From Paracoccus sulfuroxidans (GTDB taxonomy: Bacteria; Pseudomonadota; Alphaproteobacteria; Rhodobacterales; Rhodobacteraceae): a stretch of DNA of 64,000 bases. The translations under genes and the position numbers were made by a program. Where the stretch lies: assembly GCF_007830335.1 (NCBI RefSeq), contig NZ_VLKU01000001.1:310001-374000 (forward strand), in the 5' to 3' direction. Below, in pieces: positions 35,547 to 45,609 of this stretch. Below the pieces are notes generated by a model that was not told where the DNA came from, made no database searches, and saw nothing but the letters and a program-made list of their open reading frames with translations. Each line of letters starts with the position of its first letter. Position 1 is the stretch's first letter.

Positions 35547-37832
35547 TTAGTCGGGGCTGTCCATGCGTACGCGGATCGACACCGAGCCGCGCGTCGGCAC
35601 GCCCCAGTTCAGCGCCACCTGCTTGCGGCTTGTGCCCTGCTGGGTCTGGACCCAGGGCATATCAGAGACGCGCCCGCCCGAGTTGTTGATGATCTGGCTT
35701 TCGGCAATGACCGATTCCACCTTCCGCGCCCAGCCGTTGAAGGGCAGCGCCACATCCACATTCACCATCCAGCGGTTCGAGCCGGTCGATTGCACATGCG
35801 GAATGTCGACGGGGTTCGCGACATAAGCCAGCACGCCGTTGAACATATTGCCCTGAAACTGGACGTTGCGCATGCGGCTGTAGTTCAGATCGGCAAAGGT
35901 CGTGTCCACCTTGTCGATGCGGTCGATCTTGTTGAAGAGCGATTTGAACACATTCCCCATGACGCTGAGACCATGGATGAAATGCCCGGTCCCATAGGGC
36001 TTCAGCGTCAGCCAGGAAAAGCCCAGCGTCGTATTCGACGCAAGGAAGGTGTTCCCGGTGATCGTCAGCCCGCCAAAGGAGTACTCCTCACCGGCGAAAT
36101 TCGGGGTCGGGCTGTGCTCATTCGTCCACTCGATCGAGCAGTTGTCGATGTAGTTCCCCGTCACCGTCGTCTGCACATTGGCCTGCGTCAGCACCAGCCC
36201 GCCGAAGCGCACGCCCGCCTGCGCGGTGTCACCCTGAAACCAGTGGTTGCCCTGAATGATATGCCCGCCGCCATTCGCGACCAGAAAGTGCCCGAAGCGC
36301 ATGAAGCGGTTGTGGCGGATCTTGGTGTCGTTGTTGTTGACGTTGATGGCGACCGAGCTGCGGTTCTGCGCCAGCATCGTCATCTCATTCGACAGGAATT
36401 CGCAGCGGTCGACCAGCATGCCCTGACAGCCCGTCCCGATCGAGGTCAGCCCCCGGTTTTTCGGCTGGGTGACATAGCTGTCGCGCAGGCAGAACAGCGC
36501 GCCGCTGGGGGCCAGCATGATGCCGCTCGCCAGCCCCTCCAGCAGGAATTCGACATCGTTGATGTTCAGCCGGTCGAGCTGCTGCATGCCCGAGAAATCA
36601 AGCGCATAGCGGTAGCGCTCAAACGTATAGCTGCGTGTGCCCGCACCCCCGTAAAGCGGCTGCGACAGCGTCAGCGTGCCCGCGCCGAGATTGCGCGCGT
36701 TCACATAGACCTCGCGCCCGACACCCGGCCCCGAGATGCGAGAGCCGACCTCGATATTCGCGACATTGCCGACGCCGGTCAACGTGACCGGGTTGCCGGG
36801 GTTGTAGGTCCCGGCCGAGGTGACCGTGCGCGTGGTCCACGCCGGACCGTCGACAATCCCGATCTGGCCATTGGCGATCACTCGGCGGTTCGAAAAGACC
36901 GATAGGTTCGGCGCGAAATCCGAGGCGGTGATCGGCGCCGTCAGATCGACGCGGCGACCGCAGAGGTCCAGCGTCGTGTGATCGGTATAGCCGAACAGCG
37001 CCTGAAGCGCGCGGCGGAAACCTTCGGTCTCATCGCCGAAAGCCTCGGCATAGATCGGATAGTTGAACCGCCCCAGCAGCGCCAGACGCGCCGCACGCGG
37101 CATGCGCAGGGTACCGACAAAGCGCACCGGCGCACGCAGGCTCAGGTCCGAGCCGATGAAATAGGTGCCCTCGGGAACCACGATCTCGGCCCCGCCCGCC
37201 GCATTGTCTGCGGCGATGAAGGCCGCGCGGTCATCGGTCACCCCGTTCCCGATCGCGCCGAAATCCCGCACATCGACCCAGTCGAGCATCCCCGGCAGGA
37301 AGGCCGAGGTCACGTCCTCGACCACGAAATTCTCGATCCGGACCGAGCCGTTATTGTCGCCCAGCAGGTCAAGGCCGAAATGACCAAAGCTCGCCAGCCG
37401 CCCCCAGGGCATGTTGACACCGTCGCGATTGCCGGTGCCCACGATGGCCGAAAGCTCAACAACCTCGCCATAGCCGCTGGGCGTGACGGTGGGACCAACC
37501 TGCACCACGCCGCCCAGGTTCACCCCCGCCGCATTGCCAGCCCAGGCCGCGATCCGCGCCCGCGGCAGGTTCCCGGCGATCACCTTGATGCGGGTAGAGA
37601 TGCGCAGATACTGCCCCGGCTGGATAGGCGTCCGCCGCATATAGCGCAGCGAGGTCGTCGCCTGCTGCTTGACGATCTCAAGACAGCTGCCGAAATCCTC
37701 ATCTGCGGGAACGATGGCGGCATTGGCCGCGCCTTGCCAGGTGGGCGTGCCCGGCAGCCCGGTCGTCTGCGACCAGAGGTTCAGCCCCAGCCGGAACTCG
37801 CGGGGCATCAACGCCAGATTGCCTATTGTCAT
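35547..37832 (-). CDS. large right-handed beta-helix protein (GH28/pectate-lyase-like)
   Basis: 761 residues from ATG 37832 (GAGGAG 8 nt upstream). After an N-terminal carbohydrate-binding-like beta region (about 1-195) comes VDVRDFGAIGNGVTDDRAAF, the start motif of phage-type pectate-lyase-3 helices, then many Asn-rich coil repeats such as VAINVNNNDTKIRHNRF and LTITGNTFLASNTTLGF. There is no recognisable signal peptide, so type I secretion or a phage-like location are both possible. Activity unknown. A CtrA box lies about 70 bp upstream, suggesting cell-cycle or motility-type control. Confidence 0.78.
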   Translation of the reverse strand: MTIGNLALMPREFRLGLNLWSQTTGLPGTPTWQGAANAAIVPADEDFGSCLEIVKQQATTSLRYMRRTPIQPGQYLRISTRIKVIAGNLPRARIAAWAGNAAGVNLGGVVQVGPTVTPSGYGEVVELSAIVGTGNRDGVNMPWGRLASFGHFGLDLLGDNNGSVRIENFVVEDVTSAFLPGMLDWVDVRDFGAIGNGVTDDRAAFIAADNAAGGAEIVVPEGTYFIGSDLSLRAPVRFVGTLRMPRAARLALLGRFNYPIYAEAFGDETEGFRRALQALFGYTDHTTLDLCGRRVDLTAPITASDFAPNLSVFSNRRVIANGQIGIVDGPAWTTRTVTSAGTYNPGNPVTLTGVGNVANIEVGSRISGPGVGREVYVNARNLGAGTLTLSQPLYGGAGTRSYTFERYRYALDFSGMQQLDRLNINDVEFLLEGLASGIMLAPSGALFCLRDSYVTQPKNRGLTSIGTGCQGMLVDRCEFLSNEMTMLAQNRSSVAINVNNNDTKIRHNRFMRFGHFLVANGGGHIIQGNHWFQGDTAQAGVRFGGLVLTQANVQTTVTGNYIDNCSIEWTNEHSPTPNFAGEEYSFGGLTITGNTFLASNTTLGFSWLTLKPYGTGHFIHGLSVMGNVFKSLFNKIDRIDKVDTTFADLNYSRMRNVQFQGNMFNGVLAYVANPVDIPHVQSTGSNRWMVNVDVALPFNGWARKVESVIAESQIINNSGGRVSDMPWVQTQQGTSRKQVALNWGVPTRGSVSIRVRMDSPD

Positions 37833-37903
37833 GGAACACATCTCCTCAGCCATGGATGCGGCGCGGGGCCGTCTGATTGGGCAAGGAATGTGTCGGTCTT
37901 GGG

Positions 37904-37919
37904 TTAACCCCCTGTTAAC
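37904..37919. promoter_or_regulatory. putative CtrA binding site
   Basis: TTAA-CCCCCTG-TTAAC fits the full CtrA consensus TTAA-N7-TTAAC on the plus strand, and TTAA-N7-TTAAC again on the minus strand because both halves are GTTAAC palindromes, 11 bp apart. It lies 72 bp upstream of the beta-helix gene. Confidence 0.6.
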
Positions 37920-37957
37920 CATGCGCGCGCTGCAACGGCGCGGCGGGCAACAGGGGG
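37908..37957. repeat. 9-bp inverted repeat between lysK and the beta-helix gene
   Basis: CCCCCTGTT (37908-37916) and AACAGGGGG (37949-37957) are perfect inverted copies; the 32-nt between them holds another GC-rich dyad (GCGCGC/GCGCGG). It starts about 20 nt after the lysK stop and may act as its terminator, although no T-run follows. It overlaps the CtrA box. Confidence 0.5.
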
Positions 37958-37977
37958 CCAGTAACAGCGAGTGTCAC

Positions 37978-39558
37978 TTAGGCTACAAGCTCTCCGGCAA
38001 GGGCGCGCTCGATCAGGGCGCGGGTTTCGTCGATTCCGTAAAGCGCGATGAAACCGCCGAAACGCGGGCCCTGATCGGCACCGAGCAGTACTTGATAGAG
38101 CGCCTGGAACCAGTCCTTCATCGGCTCGAACTGGTGATCACGGCCGATGGCGAAGACCATGGTCTGCAGCGCCTCGGCATCCGCCGGCTGGTCCCATGCG
38201 GCCAGACGCCCGGCCAGATCCTCCATCGCGCGACGCTCTTGATCGGAGGGCGCCCGGAAGGTCCGGGTGGGCGCGACGAAGTCGTTGAAGTAGCGCACTG
38301 CGAACTCCGCCGCCGCATCCAGCGTCGGGTTCGTCTCGGGGCTGGCTTCCGGGGCATAGCGGTTGATGAAGCCCCAAAGCCCGCTTTTATCCGTCGCCCC
38401 CGCGACCGAGGCGAGGTTCAAGAGCATCTGGAACGGCACCACCATATCCGAGGCAGGCACCTTGCCGCCGTGAATATGCCAAACCGGGTTTGCGAGTTGC
38501 TGTTCCGGCGTCTGATCGGGATAGGCCCGCAGCTGCTGGTGGTATTCATCCACCGCTTTCGGGATCACGTCGAAATGCATCCGCTTGGCCGTCTTCGGCT
38601 TCTGATACATGAAATACGACAGGCTCTCGGTCGCGGCATAGGTCAGCCATTCGTCGATGGAAAGGCCGTTACCCTTTGATTTCGAAATCTTTTGCCCTTC
38701 CTGATCCAGGAACAGCTCATAGGTGAAATGCTCGGGCTTGCGACCGCCCAGAATCTCGCAAATGCCGTCATAGATCGGGGTGTTGGTCGAATGGTCCTTG
38801 CCATACATCTCGAAATCGACATCAAGGGCCGCCCAACGCGCGCCGAAATCGGGCTTCCATTGCAGCTTCACATTGCCGCCGGTGACCGGCAGCGTCATTT
38901 CCTCGCCGTCGTCATCGTCAAAGGTGATCGTGCCGTTCTTGGCATCGACATGCTTGATCGGCACGTACAGAACCCGGCCCGACTTGGGGCTGATCGGCAG
39001 GAAGCAGGAATAGGTCTGCTGACGCTCTTCGCGCAGGGATGCCAGCATGACCTCCATGATCCGGTCATAGCGCTCGGCCGCCAGAAGCAGCGTCGCGTCG
39101 AACTGGCCCGAGCGGTAGAATTCGGTCGCGCTGATGAATTCGTATTCGAACCCGAACGTGTCCAGAAAGCGGCGCAGCATGGCGTTGTTGTGGTCGCCAA
39201 AGCTCGGGTACTCCTCGAACGGGTCCGGGACCGAGGTCAGCGGCTTCTGGATATTGGCCTTCAGCAGCTCCTGGTTCGGCACGTTCTCCGGAACCTTGCG
39301 CATCCCGTCCAGATCGTCCGAGAAGCAGAAAAGCCGCGTCGGAATGTCCGAGATCATCTCGAAGGCGCGGCGGATCATCGTCGTGCGCGCGACCTCGCCG
39401 AAGGTGCCGATATGCGGCAGACCCGAGGGACCATAGCCCGTCTCGAACAGGACATAGCCCTTTTCGGGGTCCTTCTTCTCATAGCGTTTCAGCACGCGGC
39501 GGGCCTCTTCAAAGGGCCAGGCTTTCGAATTCATCGCGGCGTCACGCAAAGAGGTCAT
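37978..39558 (-). CDS. lysK: lysyl-tRNA synthetase, class I
   Basis: 526 residues from ATG 39558 (GGAGA upstream; ATG 39570 or 39573 possible). The Rossmann class I signatures are PHIGT (HIGH) in [18 protein letters not shown] and KISKSKG (KMSKS). The class I enzyme, rather than the usual class II LysS, is normal for alphaproteobacteria and archaea. Charges tRNA-Lys in the cytosol. Monocistronic by spacing. Confidence 0.95.
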   Translation of the reverse strand: MTSLRDAAMNSKAWPFEEARRVLKRYEKKDPEKGYVLFETGYGPSGLPHIGTFGEVARTTMIRRAFEMISDIPTRLFCFSDDLDGMRKVPENVPNQELLKANIQKPLTSVPDPFEEYPSFGDHNNAMLRRFLDTFGFEYEFISATEFYRSGQFDATLLLAAERYDRIMEVMLASLREERQQTYSCFLPISPKSGRVLYVPIKHVDAKNGTITFDDDDGEEMTLPVTGGNVKLQWKPDFGARWAALDVDFEMYGKDHSTNTPIYDGICEILGGRKPEHFTYELFLDQEGQKISKSKGNGLSIDEWLTYAATESLSYFMYQKPKTAKRMHFDVIPKAVDEYHQQLRAYPDQTPEQQLANPVWHIHGGKVPASDMVVPFQMLLNLASVAGATDKSGLWGFINRYAPEASPETNPTLDAAAEFAVRYFNDFVAPTRTFRAPSDQERRAMEDLAGRLAAWDQPADAEALQTMVFAIGRDHQFEPMKDWFQALYQVLLGADQGPRFGGFIALYGIDETRALIERALAGELVA

Positions 39559-39645
39559 GTCAGTCTCCATCACTTGGACAGTTCCCCGTATTGAAACGCC
39601 GCAGAATGGTCAATAATGACCGAGAAAACGCACGGAGAAATGCAG

Positions 39646-40068
39646 ATGTCGGATGACTTGCCCGCCCTTTCGCCCCATGACGCGCTGGTCGCCATCATGA
39701 TTGCGGTTTCGGCGTCGGACCAGAACCCGCGCACCTCGGAGCTTGTGGCGATCGAGCGGACGCTGAATCACGCCCCGATCTTCGCGGAATATGACATCGA
39801 CCGGCTGCGCGCCGTGTCGCAGACGGTCATGGCGCTTTTCGAGGAAGAGGACGGGGTCGACGCCCTGTTCGGGCTGGTGCGCCAGACCCTGCCGCAGCGG
39901 CTCTTCGACACGGCCTATGCGCTGGCCTGCGATGTCGCGGCTGCCGACGGGCGCCTGCATGATGCCGAGGCGATGTTTCTGGCCGAGCTGCGCCACCAGC
40001 TGGACATCGACCGCCTGCACGCCGCCGCGATCGAGCTCTCAGCCCGCGCCCGCCACCGCGTCCTCTAG
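39646..40068 (+). CDS. TerB-like (tellurite resistance) family protein
   Basis: About 140 residues; I prefer ATG 39646 (CGGAGA 7 nt upstream) over ATGs at 39616 and 39640. The TerB helical fold is seen in SPHDALVAIMIAVSASDQNP (metal-site-like Asp) and DTAYALACDVAAADGRLHDAEAMFLAEL, the two internal repeats with conserved ASD and AADG. Possible metal binding; the actual role of stand-alone TerB proteins is unclear. Its 3' end overlaps dacB tail-to-tail by 30 bp. Confidence 0.78.
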   Translation: MSDDLPALSPHDALVAIMIAVSASDQNPRTSELVAIERTLNHAPIFAEYDIDRLRAVSQTVMALFEEEDGVDALFGLVRQTLPQRLFDTAYALACDVAAADGRLHDAEAMFLAELRHQLDIDRLHAAAIELSARARHRVL

Positions 40069-41568
40069 GGGCTGCGGCGCGTCGGTCGGTTGCGGCGCGG
40101 CTGGGACAGCCAAAGCGGGCGCGCTGCGATCATATTGCGCGACCCATGCCTCGATGATCCCCTGCTGCAGACCCTTTGAGCGGCGCGTCCAGCCAATCAC
40201 ACCGTCCGGCAGCTCCTGTCCTTCGGTCGCGGCGCGGCGCTCTTCATCGCCGGTCAGGACGGCGAAGGCCAGCACCCGGCCCTGAGGGCCCTGCGCAAAC
40301 CCTGAAAGATTCGAGACAAAATTCAGCGTCCCGGTTTTTGCATCAATGGTGATATCGCTGGGGATCTTCTTGCCATCGGCATTGCGCAGCGGGATCGGCT
40401 TCATCAGCCCGCGCAACCCCGCCGAACGTGCCGGTCCCGCCATCACCTCGGCCAGCATCCGGGCCGAGACGCGATTGCCCGCCGACAGGCCCGAGTGATC
40501 GCGGAAGAGGAATGCCCCCTGAACACCCTTGGCCTGCAGCCAGTCCTGCATCGCCTGCGCCGATGCGCCAATCGTCCCCGCGCCGCTGGCCGCCAGCCCG
40601 ATGACCTCGGCGGTCAGGTTCGTCGAATAATCCAGCATATCGCGCGCAATCTCGGTCAGCGGCGGGCTCTCATGAGACGCGATCTCATCCCCCGCAGGCA
40701 GGTCGGTGATCACCTCGGGCTTCGGCAGCACCAGCCCCTGCGCGCGGCAAAGCGTCTGGAACACGTCACCGGCATAAAGCTCGGGCTTGCGCACCGGCAG
40801 CCAGCGGCTTTCCGATTTCCCCAAGGCGCGGCGCGAGATGGACCAGCCCTCGCCATTCTCGCGCGGGACATAGGCGAACAGAGGCGCGCCGCGATCCGTC
40901 ACCTCGACCGCGACCGTATAGGCGCGCGGAGAGTTCCGTCGCGCCCGCGCCTCGACCGAGGCGCCGCCCTGCCGCCAGTCCAGATGCACGCGGTTGAAGT
41001 TCAAGTTGATGCCGGAAAATGCCGGGTTGTAAGGCAGATGCGCCGCCTGACCCGCCGTGATCTCATCATGATGCGGGATCGCGCCGCCCCAGATCGCGAA
41101 GCGTTGGGGGGCCGGACGGCCTGCGGTTTTCTCGGCTGCGGCGGTCGCCTTGGCAAGCTCGGCCAGCTGATCGGTGTCCAGCACCGGGTCGCCCCCGCCC
41201 GCAAGGATCAGCATATCGCCCGCACGCAGGACGCGCGTCCGAAAGCGGTGGTTCGGCCCCAGCCGGTCGATGGCGTAAAGAGCGGTGACCGCCTTCAGGG
41301 TACTCGCGGGCGCGCGCATCTCATCCGCTGCGCGGCTGGCGAGCAGCGTTCCATCCTGAGCATCAAGCACGGCGAAAGACACCGATCCGCCCAGACGCGC
41401 ATTGGCGATCAGCGCCTCAATATCCGTGGGCACCGCCTTGGCAACCCCGACCCCCGCCCCTGCACCGGTCCGCACCGGACGGGCGCGCGGCCGTGGATCG
41501 GCCCGCAGCACCGAAGGCATCAGCGTCGCGGCCAGCAGCCCGGCCATAAGGTTTCTGCGCGTGATCAT
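40039..41568 (-). CDS. dacB: D-alanyl-D-alanine carboxypeptidase/endopeptidase (PBP4, S13 family)
   Basis: 509 residues from ATG 41568, overlapping the nadD stop by 4 bp. An N-terminal signal ([22 protein letters not shown], with a twin-arginine look) directs it to the periplasm. Active-site motifs are all present: S-x-x-K in [11 protein letters not shown]-x-N in [13 protein letters not shown] and K-T-G in [15 protein letters not shown]. Trims or opens peptidoglycan cross-links. Coupling to nadD is a frequent alphaproteobacterial arrangement. Confidence 0.9.
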   Translation of the reverse strand: MITRRNLMAGLLAATLMPSVLRADPRPRARPVRTGAGAGVGVAKAVPTDIEALIANARLGGSVSFAVLDAQDGTLLASRAADEMRAPASTLKAVTALYAIDRLGPNHRFRTRVLRAGDMLILAGGGDPVLDTDQLAELAKATAAAEKTAGRPAPQRFAIWGGAIPHHDEITAGQAAHLPYNPAFSGINLNFNRVHLDWRQGGASVEARARRNSPRAYTVAVEVTDRGAPLFAYVPRENGEGWSISRRALGKSESRWLPVRKPELYAGDVFQTLCRAQGLVLPKPEVITDLPAGDEIASHESPPLTEIARDMLDYSTNLTAEVIGLAASGAGTIGASAQAMQDWLQAKGVQGAFLFRDHSGLSAGNRVSARMLAEVMAGPARSAGLRGLMKPIPLRNADGKKIPSDITIDAKTGTLNFVSNLSGFAQGPQGRVLAFAVLTGDEERRAATEGQELPDGVIGWTRRSKGLQQGIIEAWVAQYDRSAPALAVPAAPQPTDAPQPLEDAVAGAG

Positions 41569-42191
41569 CTCTGGCCACCCTTCATCTTGGCCGCGCGCAA
41601 GCGTGCCGCCCTCAGCGCTGTCGAGGACAGCATGTTCAGCGGGCCGTTTATCATGCACCAGGCCGGAGGCGTAGCCCGTGCCAGTTCACTTGCGCGTTCC
41701 TCGGGCAGGCGCGCATCGCGCAGGATCCGTGCGGTGCGGGAACTGCGCGCCGCCATCATCCAGCCCGGGCGAGCGATGACGCCGATGGGCACGCGGGCCG
41801 CGATCTCTTGCCAGCGGTCCCAGCGATCAAACTGTGCCAGATTGTCAGCGCCCATCAGCCAGACGAAATTGACCAGTGGATAAAGGCGCTGAAGCGCCGC
41901 GATGGTGTCGGCGGTCATGCGGGTGTGCAACTGACCCTCGATCCCCGTCACGATCACGCGCGGATCTTGCATGATGCGGCGCGCCTCATCGATCCGCTCG
42001 GCCAGTGGCGCGGGACCGTGCTGCTTCAGCGGATTGCCCGGCGACACCAGCCACCAGACCCGGTCCAGCCGGAAGCGTCGCAACGCCATCTCGGTGATAT
42101 GGACATGACCCGCATGCGCCGGATCGAACGAGCCGCCCAGCAGCCCGACGGTCATGCCCGGCAGGGCCAAGGGCAGATCATGGCGCATCAT
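41565..42191 (-). CDS. nadD: nicotinate-nucleotide adenylyltransferase
   Basis: About 208 residues; adjacent ATGs at 42191 and 42188 are the likely start. Nucleotidyl-transferase motif [17 protein letters not shown], then [28 protein letters not shown] and the C-terminal SSTALR. Converts nicotinate mononucleotide to deamido-NAD in the cytosol. Upstream gene opgC ends about 120 bp away. Confidence 0.92.
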   Translation of the reverse strand: MMRHDLPLALPGMTVGLLGGSFDPAHAGHVHITEMALRRFRLDRVWWLVSPGNPLKQHGPAPLAERIDEARRIMQDPRVIVTGIEGQLHTRMTADTIAALQRLYPLVNFVWLMGADNLAQFDRWDRWQEIAARVPIGVIARPGWMMAARSSRTARILRDARLPEERASELARATPPAWCMINGPLNMLSSTALRAARLRAAKMKGGQR

Positions 42192-42311
42192 GGCCGCGTC
42201 ATTCCCCGGCACAGGCAGGCGACGGATCGGGTCAGGTCGCGGGACATCCTCTCTCCTGCATGGTGGGACGCGGCGGTGTTGACCCGTTCTAGCCTCAATG
42301 CGGCGGCGCCC

Positions 42312-43436
42312 TCAACCGGCCTTGCGCCGGGGCAGCCATTCCTCACGCCGCAGCCATGCGGCCGACATCGCCCAGAGCGCGACGATCACCCACAGGTCAA
42401 TGGCCAGTCGCACCGGCAGCCGCGCCGGAGAATCATTCGCCACCGTCATGTCCAGCGCATCCCCCCAGATCGACAGCAGCACGCAGGCGATGAAGGCCCA
42501 AAGCCCGCCGCGCCCGATCTCGGCCAGAGCCACGCCTAGCCGGGTGCTGGCCATGCGGTCGAAAATCGGGGCCAGAGGGGCCGCGACCAGCCAGCTCGCC
42601 GCAAGGATCGCCGCCAGCCGCACGCCGTCCAGCGACCATTTGTCGATGGGGCCGGTCCAGCTGGTCAGGAACTCATGCAAAGGTTTGCCGATCGGCCCGA
42701 CGCGCCAGCTGAGCACGACCGCGCTGGACAGCAGCACCACGACCGCCGCCGCCACCGTCACCAGCGTCGCATGCGGTCGCAGACGCTCCATGATCTGGAT
42801 GCGGAAAGCCCCCATGGCCACCCCGCAGAAGAACAGAAGCTGCCAGCCGAACGGGTTGAACAGCAGGCCCGGCCCCGGTCTCTGGTTCGGGATCAGCGCG
42901 TTCAGTTGCTCGGCAAAGATCCAGATCAGCACCGACACCGCCAGCGTCGGCAGCGGCCAGCGCAGCAGCGCCGGAACCATCAGCGGCGCGGTCGCGATCA
43001 GCAGCACGTAAAGCGCCAGCACATCCATCAGGTTCGGCTGCATCCACATCAGCGCCACCGTCGCGACATAGCCGAAGGGGTTATTGATGATCCATTTCGA
43101 ATATTCGGACCAGACCGCCGTATGCTTCAGCTCGAACTGGAACAGCAGCCAGGACAGCAGCGCCAGCACGACCGCGCCGATGATCAGCGCCCGCCAGACC
43201 TGAAAGGCGCGCTTCAGAAAGCGCCATTGGGCGGCGCGCAGCCCCTGCCGCGCCTCGACCTTGATCCAGACGAGGCCCACCAGAAACCCCGAGAGCAGAA
43301 CGAACAGCTCGGCCGCATCAAAGACGACGAAATTCGCCAGCGTGAAGTTCCGCAGGGGCGAGATCGGCATGTGATCCAGCATGATGCAAACCAGCGCGTA
43401 ACCGCGCAGCATATCCAGCGAAGCGATGCGTTTCAT
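42312..43436 (-). CDS. opgC: OpgC succinyl/acyl-transferase-like membrane protein
   Basis: 374 residues, about ten membrane helices. Begins MKRIASLDMLRGYALVCIMLDH with RG and DH as in the OpgC/acyltransferase-3-like family, and FVLLSGFLVGLVWIK in the second helix. OpgC proteins decorate periplasmic glucans with succinate or other acids. It is the last gene of opgG-opgH-opgC and overlaps opgH by 4 bp. Confidence 0.85.
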   Translation of the reverse strand: MKRIASLDMLRGYALVCIMLDHMPISPLRNFTLANFVVFDAAELFVLLSGFLVGLVWIKVEARQGLRAAQWRFLKRAFQVWRALIIGAVVLALLSWLLFQFELKHTAVWSEYSKWIINNPFGYVATVALMWMQPNLMDVLALYVLLIATAPLMVPALLRWPLPTLAVSVLIWIFAEQLNALIPNQRPGPGLLFNPFGWQLLFFCGVAMGAFRIQIMERLRPHATLVTVAAAVVVLLSSAVVLSWRVGPIGKPLHEFLTSWTGPIDKWSLDGVRLAAILAASWLVAAPLAPIFDRMASTRLGVALAEIGRGGLWAFIACVLLSIWGDALDMTVANDSPARLPVRLAIDLWVIVALWAMSAAWLRREEWLPRRKAG

Positions 43437-45604
43437 GCAGGCAACTTTACGAAGCTGGCGATCAGGTCGCGATCTTCCAGCAGGGCCAGCTTTTCAGCCG
43501 GCGTCAGATAGGAAATCGCTTCGGCGCGATCGGTGGAATGGCGGATCTTGGCCTCGGCGGAGATCGCGTCCAGTCGCTCGGCCACCGGGCGGGCCTGCGT
43601 CTGGGCCAGAAGCTGGGTGTGGCGGGTCAACTGCGCCTCGCTGGTGGCGAATTCGGCCAGACCGTCCTCGGGCAGATGGCCCGCGATGCGGAAGCTCAGC
43701 GCATTGGCGGCGGTCAGGATTTCCGGTGGATCACGCTCTTCCGGGGTGACCAGCAGGCCCTGCCTGCGCGCCCAGCGACCGAAGACCGGGCTTGAGGACC
43801 AGCGCGAGGTAAAGGGCGACAGGATCAGCCCCGCCAGGATCGGCGACAGCCAGACCAGCTGCCAGGGCGAAAACACGGCCAGCACCAGAAGCGTGCCGAT
43901 GCCCAGCGTCACATGCGGCCAGTGCCGACGGATCACGATGGACCAGGACGGCATTTGACCCGCGCGGACCTGCGCCTCCCAGCCGCTGTCGCGACCGCGC
44001 AGGATGTCGAAGATCTGGCGCGTCTGGATCAGCATCTGCACCGGGGCAATCAGCGCCGACAGCACGATCTCGAACAAGGCCGAGGCCAGAATGCGCACCT
44101 TCCCGCCCGAGTTCTGCGCCAGCGGACGCCGCCAGGCGCGGATGATCGAGATGAATTTTGGCACCAGCAAGAAGGACATGGCCGCGATGAACAGCCACAG
44201 CATCCGCACCGGATCAAAGACCGGCCATTCGGGGAAAAGCTGGTAGGTCTGCGGGAAATAATCCGGACGCGACAGCAGCACATTGGCCGAAAGCGTCAGG
44301 CCCACAAGGATCATCGCGAGCCAGATGGGCGACATCAGGAAGCCCAGAATGCCGACAAGGAAATGGATCCGGCTGATCGCCACCAGCCCCTTCGCGCCCA
44401 GAAGACGCGAGTGCTGCAGGTTGCCCTGCGCCCAGCGACGTTCGCGCACCGCCATATCCAGCAGCGTCGGAGGGCAGCCCTCATAGCTTCCCCGCAGGTC
44501 CCAATCCAGCCGCACCTTCCAACCGGCGCGGCGCAGCAGGGCCGCCTCGACGAAGTCATGGCTAAGGATCGCACCACCGAAAGGCGGGTTGCCCGGCAAG
44601 GTCGGCAGGCCGCAGCAGCTGGCAAAAGCCCGCACGCGGAAGATCGCGTTATGACCCCAGAAGTTGCCGCTGTCCCCCGACCATGCGGCAACGCCGCGCG
44701 CGATGGCCGGGCCATAGACGCGGCCCGCGAACTGGACCATGCGCGCAAAGATCGTCTGACCGCCCACCAGTATCGGCATGGTCTGCAACAGCCCGATCTT
44801 CGGATCGGCGTTCATCCGGTCCGAGAGCGCGCGGATCGTCTGCCCGCCCATGACACTGTCGGCGTCCAGCACCACCACCTGATCGTAGCGGTCGCCCCAG
44901 CGACGGATGAATTCGGCGATATTGCCCGCCTTGCGCCCCTCGTTCGAGGTGCGGCGGCGATACCAGACAGGAATTGGAGAAATGTCGCGCAACCTACTGA
45001 CCGCGCTCATTTCTGCGAAAACCGAGTCCGGATCGCGACTGTCCGACAGCACGAAAATCTCGGTCCGCTCACCCAGACCCACGCGGTAGATGTCGCGCGC
45101 CAGTGCCGCCAGCAGCCCGGCCGTATCGGCGGCGTTTTCATGGTAGACCGGCATGGCGATGCAGATGCGGGCGTCATTCGGCCCCACCGCATTCTCGCGG
45201 TTCGGGGCCATGAAGCCCGCGATCATCGAGGTGAAGGAAAACCCGACCCAGGTGAAGGTCAGCCCGAACAGCACCAGCAGCACCGATTGCAGGAAGGTGC
45301 CGTGCTCGCCGAAGACCTTCTCCATCTCATAGGCGCCGATGGTGCCGATCAGCAGCGCGCCCCCAAAGGCCACCAGCCGCGCGGCAACCGTGCGGGCGGT
45401 GGGAAAGGTGAAGGCGGGGCCTTCAGGCACCGGGCCGCGCACACCCTGTTCGGGCATCCCAAGCGGGGCTTCGGGTGGCATGGCGGTGGACAGCGCCTCG
45501 GCCTGCCCCACGCCTTCCCACAGATGCTCGGCGTTCAGCGGCATCTGCGTCTCATTGCTGGAAACCTGCGTCGGCTTCTGGCTGGCGGTCTCGAAACCTG
45601 TCAC
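43433..45604 (-). CDS. opgH: glucans biosynthesis glucosyltransferase
   Basis: 723 residues. A GT2 domain (about 135-400) contains VVLDADSVMGG, FWGHNAIFRVRAFA and RERRWAQGNLQHSRLL (Q-x-x-RW-type region), flanked by two N-terminal and several C-terminal helices. OpgH polymerises glucose from UDP-glucose and feeds it to the periplasm. The C-terminus is a soluble domain of about 120 residues. It starts 5 bp after opgG. Confidence 0.93.
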   Translation of the reverse strand: MTGFETASQKPTQVSSNETQMPLNAEHLWEGVGQAEALSTAMPPEAPLGMPEQGVRGPVPEGPAFTFPTARTVAARLVAFGGALLIGTIGAYEMEKVFGEHGTFLQSVLLVLFGLTFTWVGFSFTSMIAGFMAPNRENAVGPNDARICIAMPVYHENAADTAGLLAALARDIYRVGLGERTEIFVLSDSRDPDSVFAEMSAVSRLRDISPIPVWYRRRTSNEGRKAGNIAEFIRRWGDRYDQVVVLDADSVMGGQTIRALSDRMNADPKIGLLQTMPILVGGQTIFARMVQFAGRVYGPAIARGVAAWSGDSGNFWGHNAIFRVRAFASCCGLPTLPGNPPFGGAILSHDFVEAALLRRAGWKVRLDWDLRGSYEGCPPTLLDMAVRERRWAQGNLQHSRLLGAKGLVAISRIHFLVGILGFLMSPIWLAMILVGLTLSANVLLSRPDYFPQTYQLFPEWPVFDPVRMLWLFIAAMSFLLVPKFISIIRAWRRPLAQNSGGKVRILASALFEIVLSALIAPVQMLIQTRQIFDILRGRDSGWEAQVRAGQMPSWSIVIRRHWPHVTLGIGTLLVLAVFSPWQLVWLSPILAGLILSPFTSRWSSSPVFGRWARRQGLLVTPEERDPPEILTAANALSFRIAGHLPEDGLAEFATSEAQLTRHTQLLAQTQARPVAERLDAISAEAKIRHSTDRAEAISYLTPAEKLALLEDRDLIASFVKLPA

Positions 45605-45609
45605 GTCGC

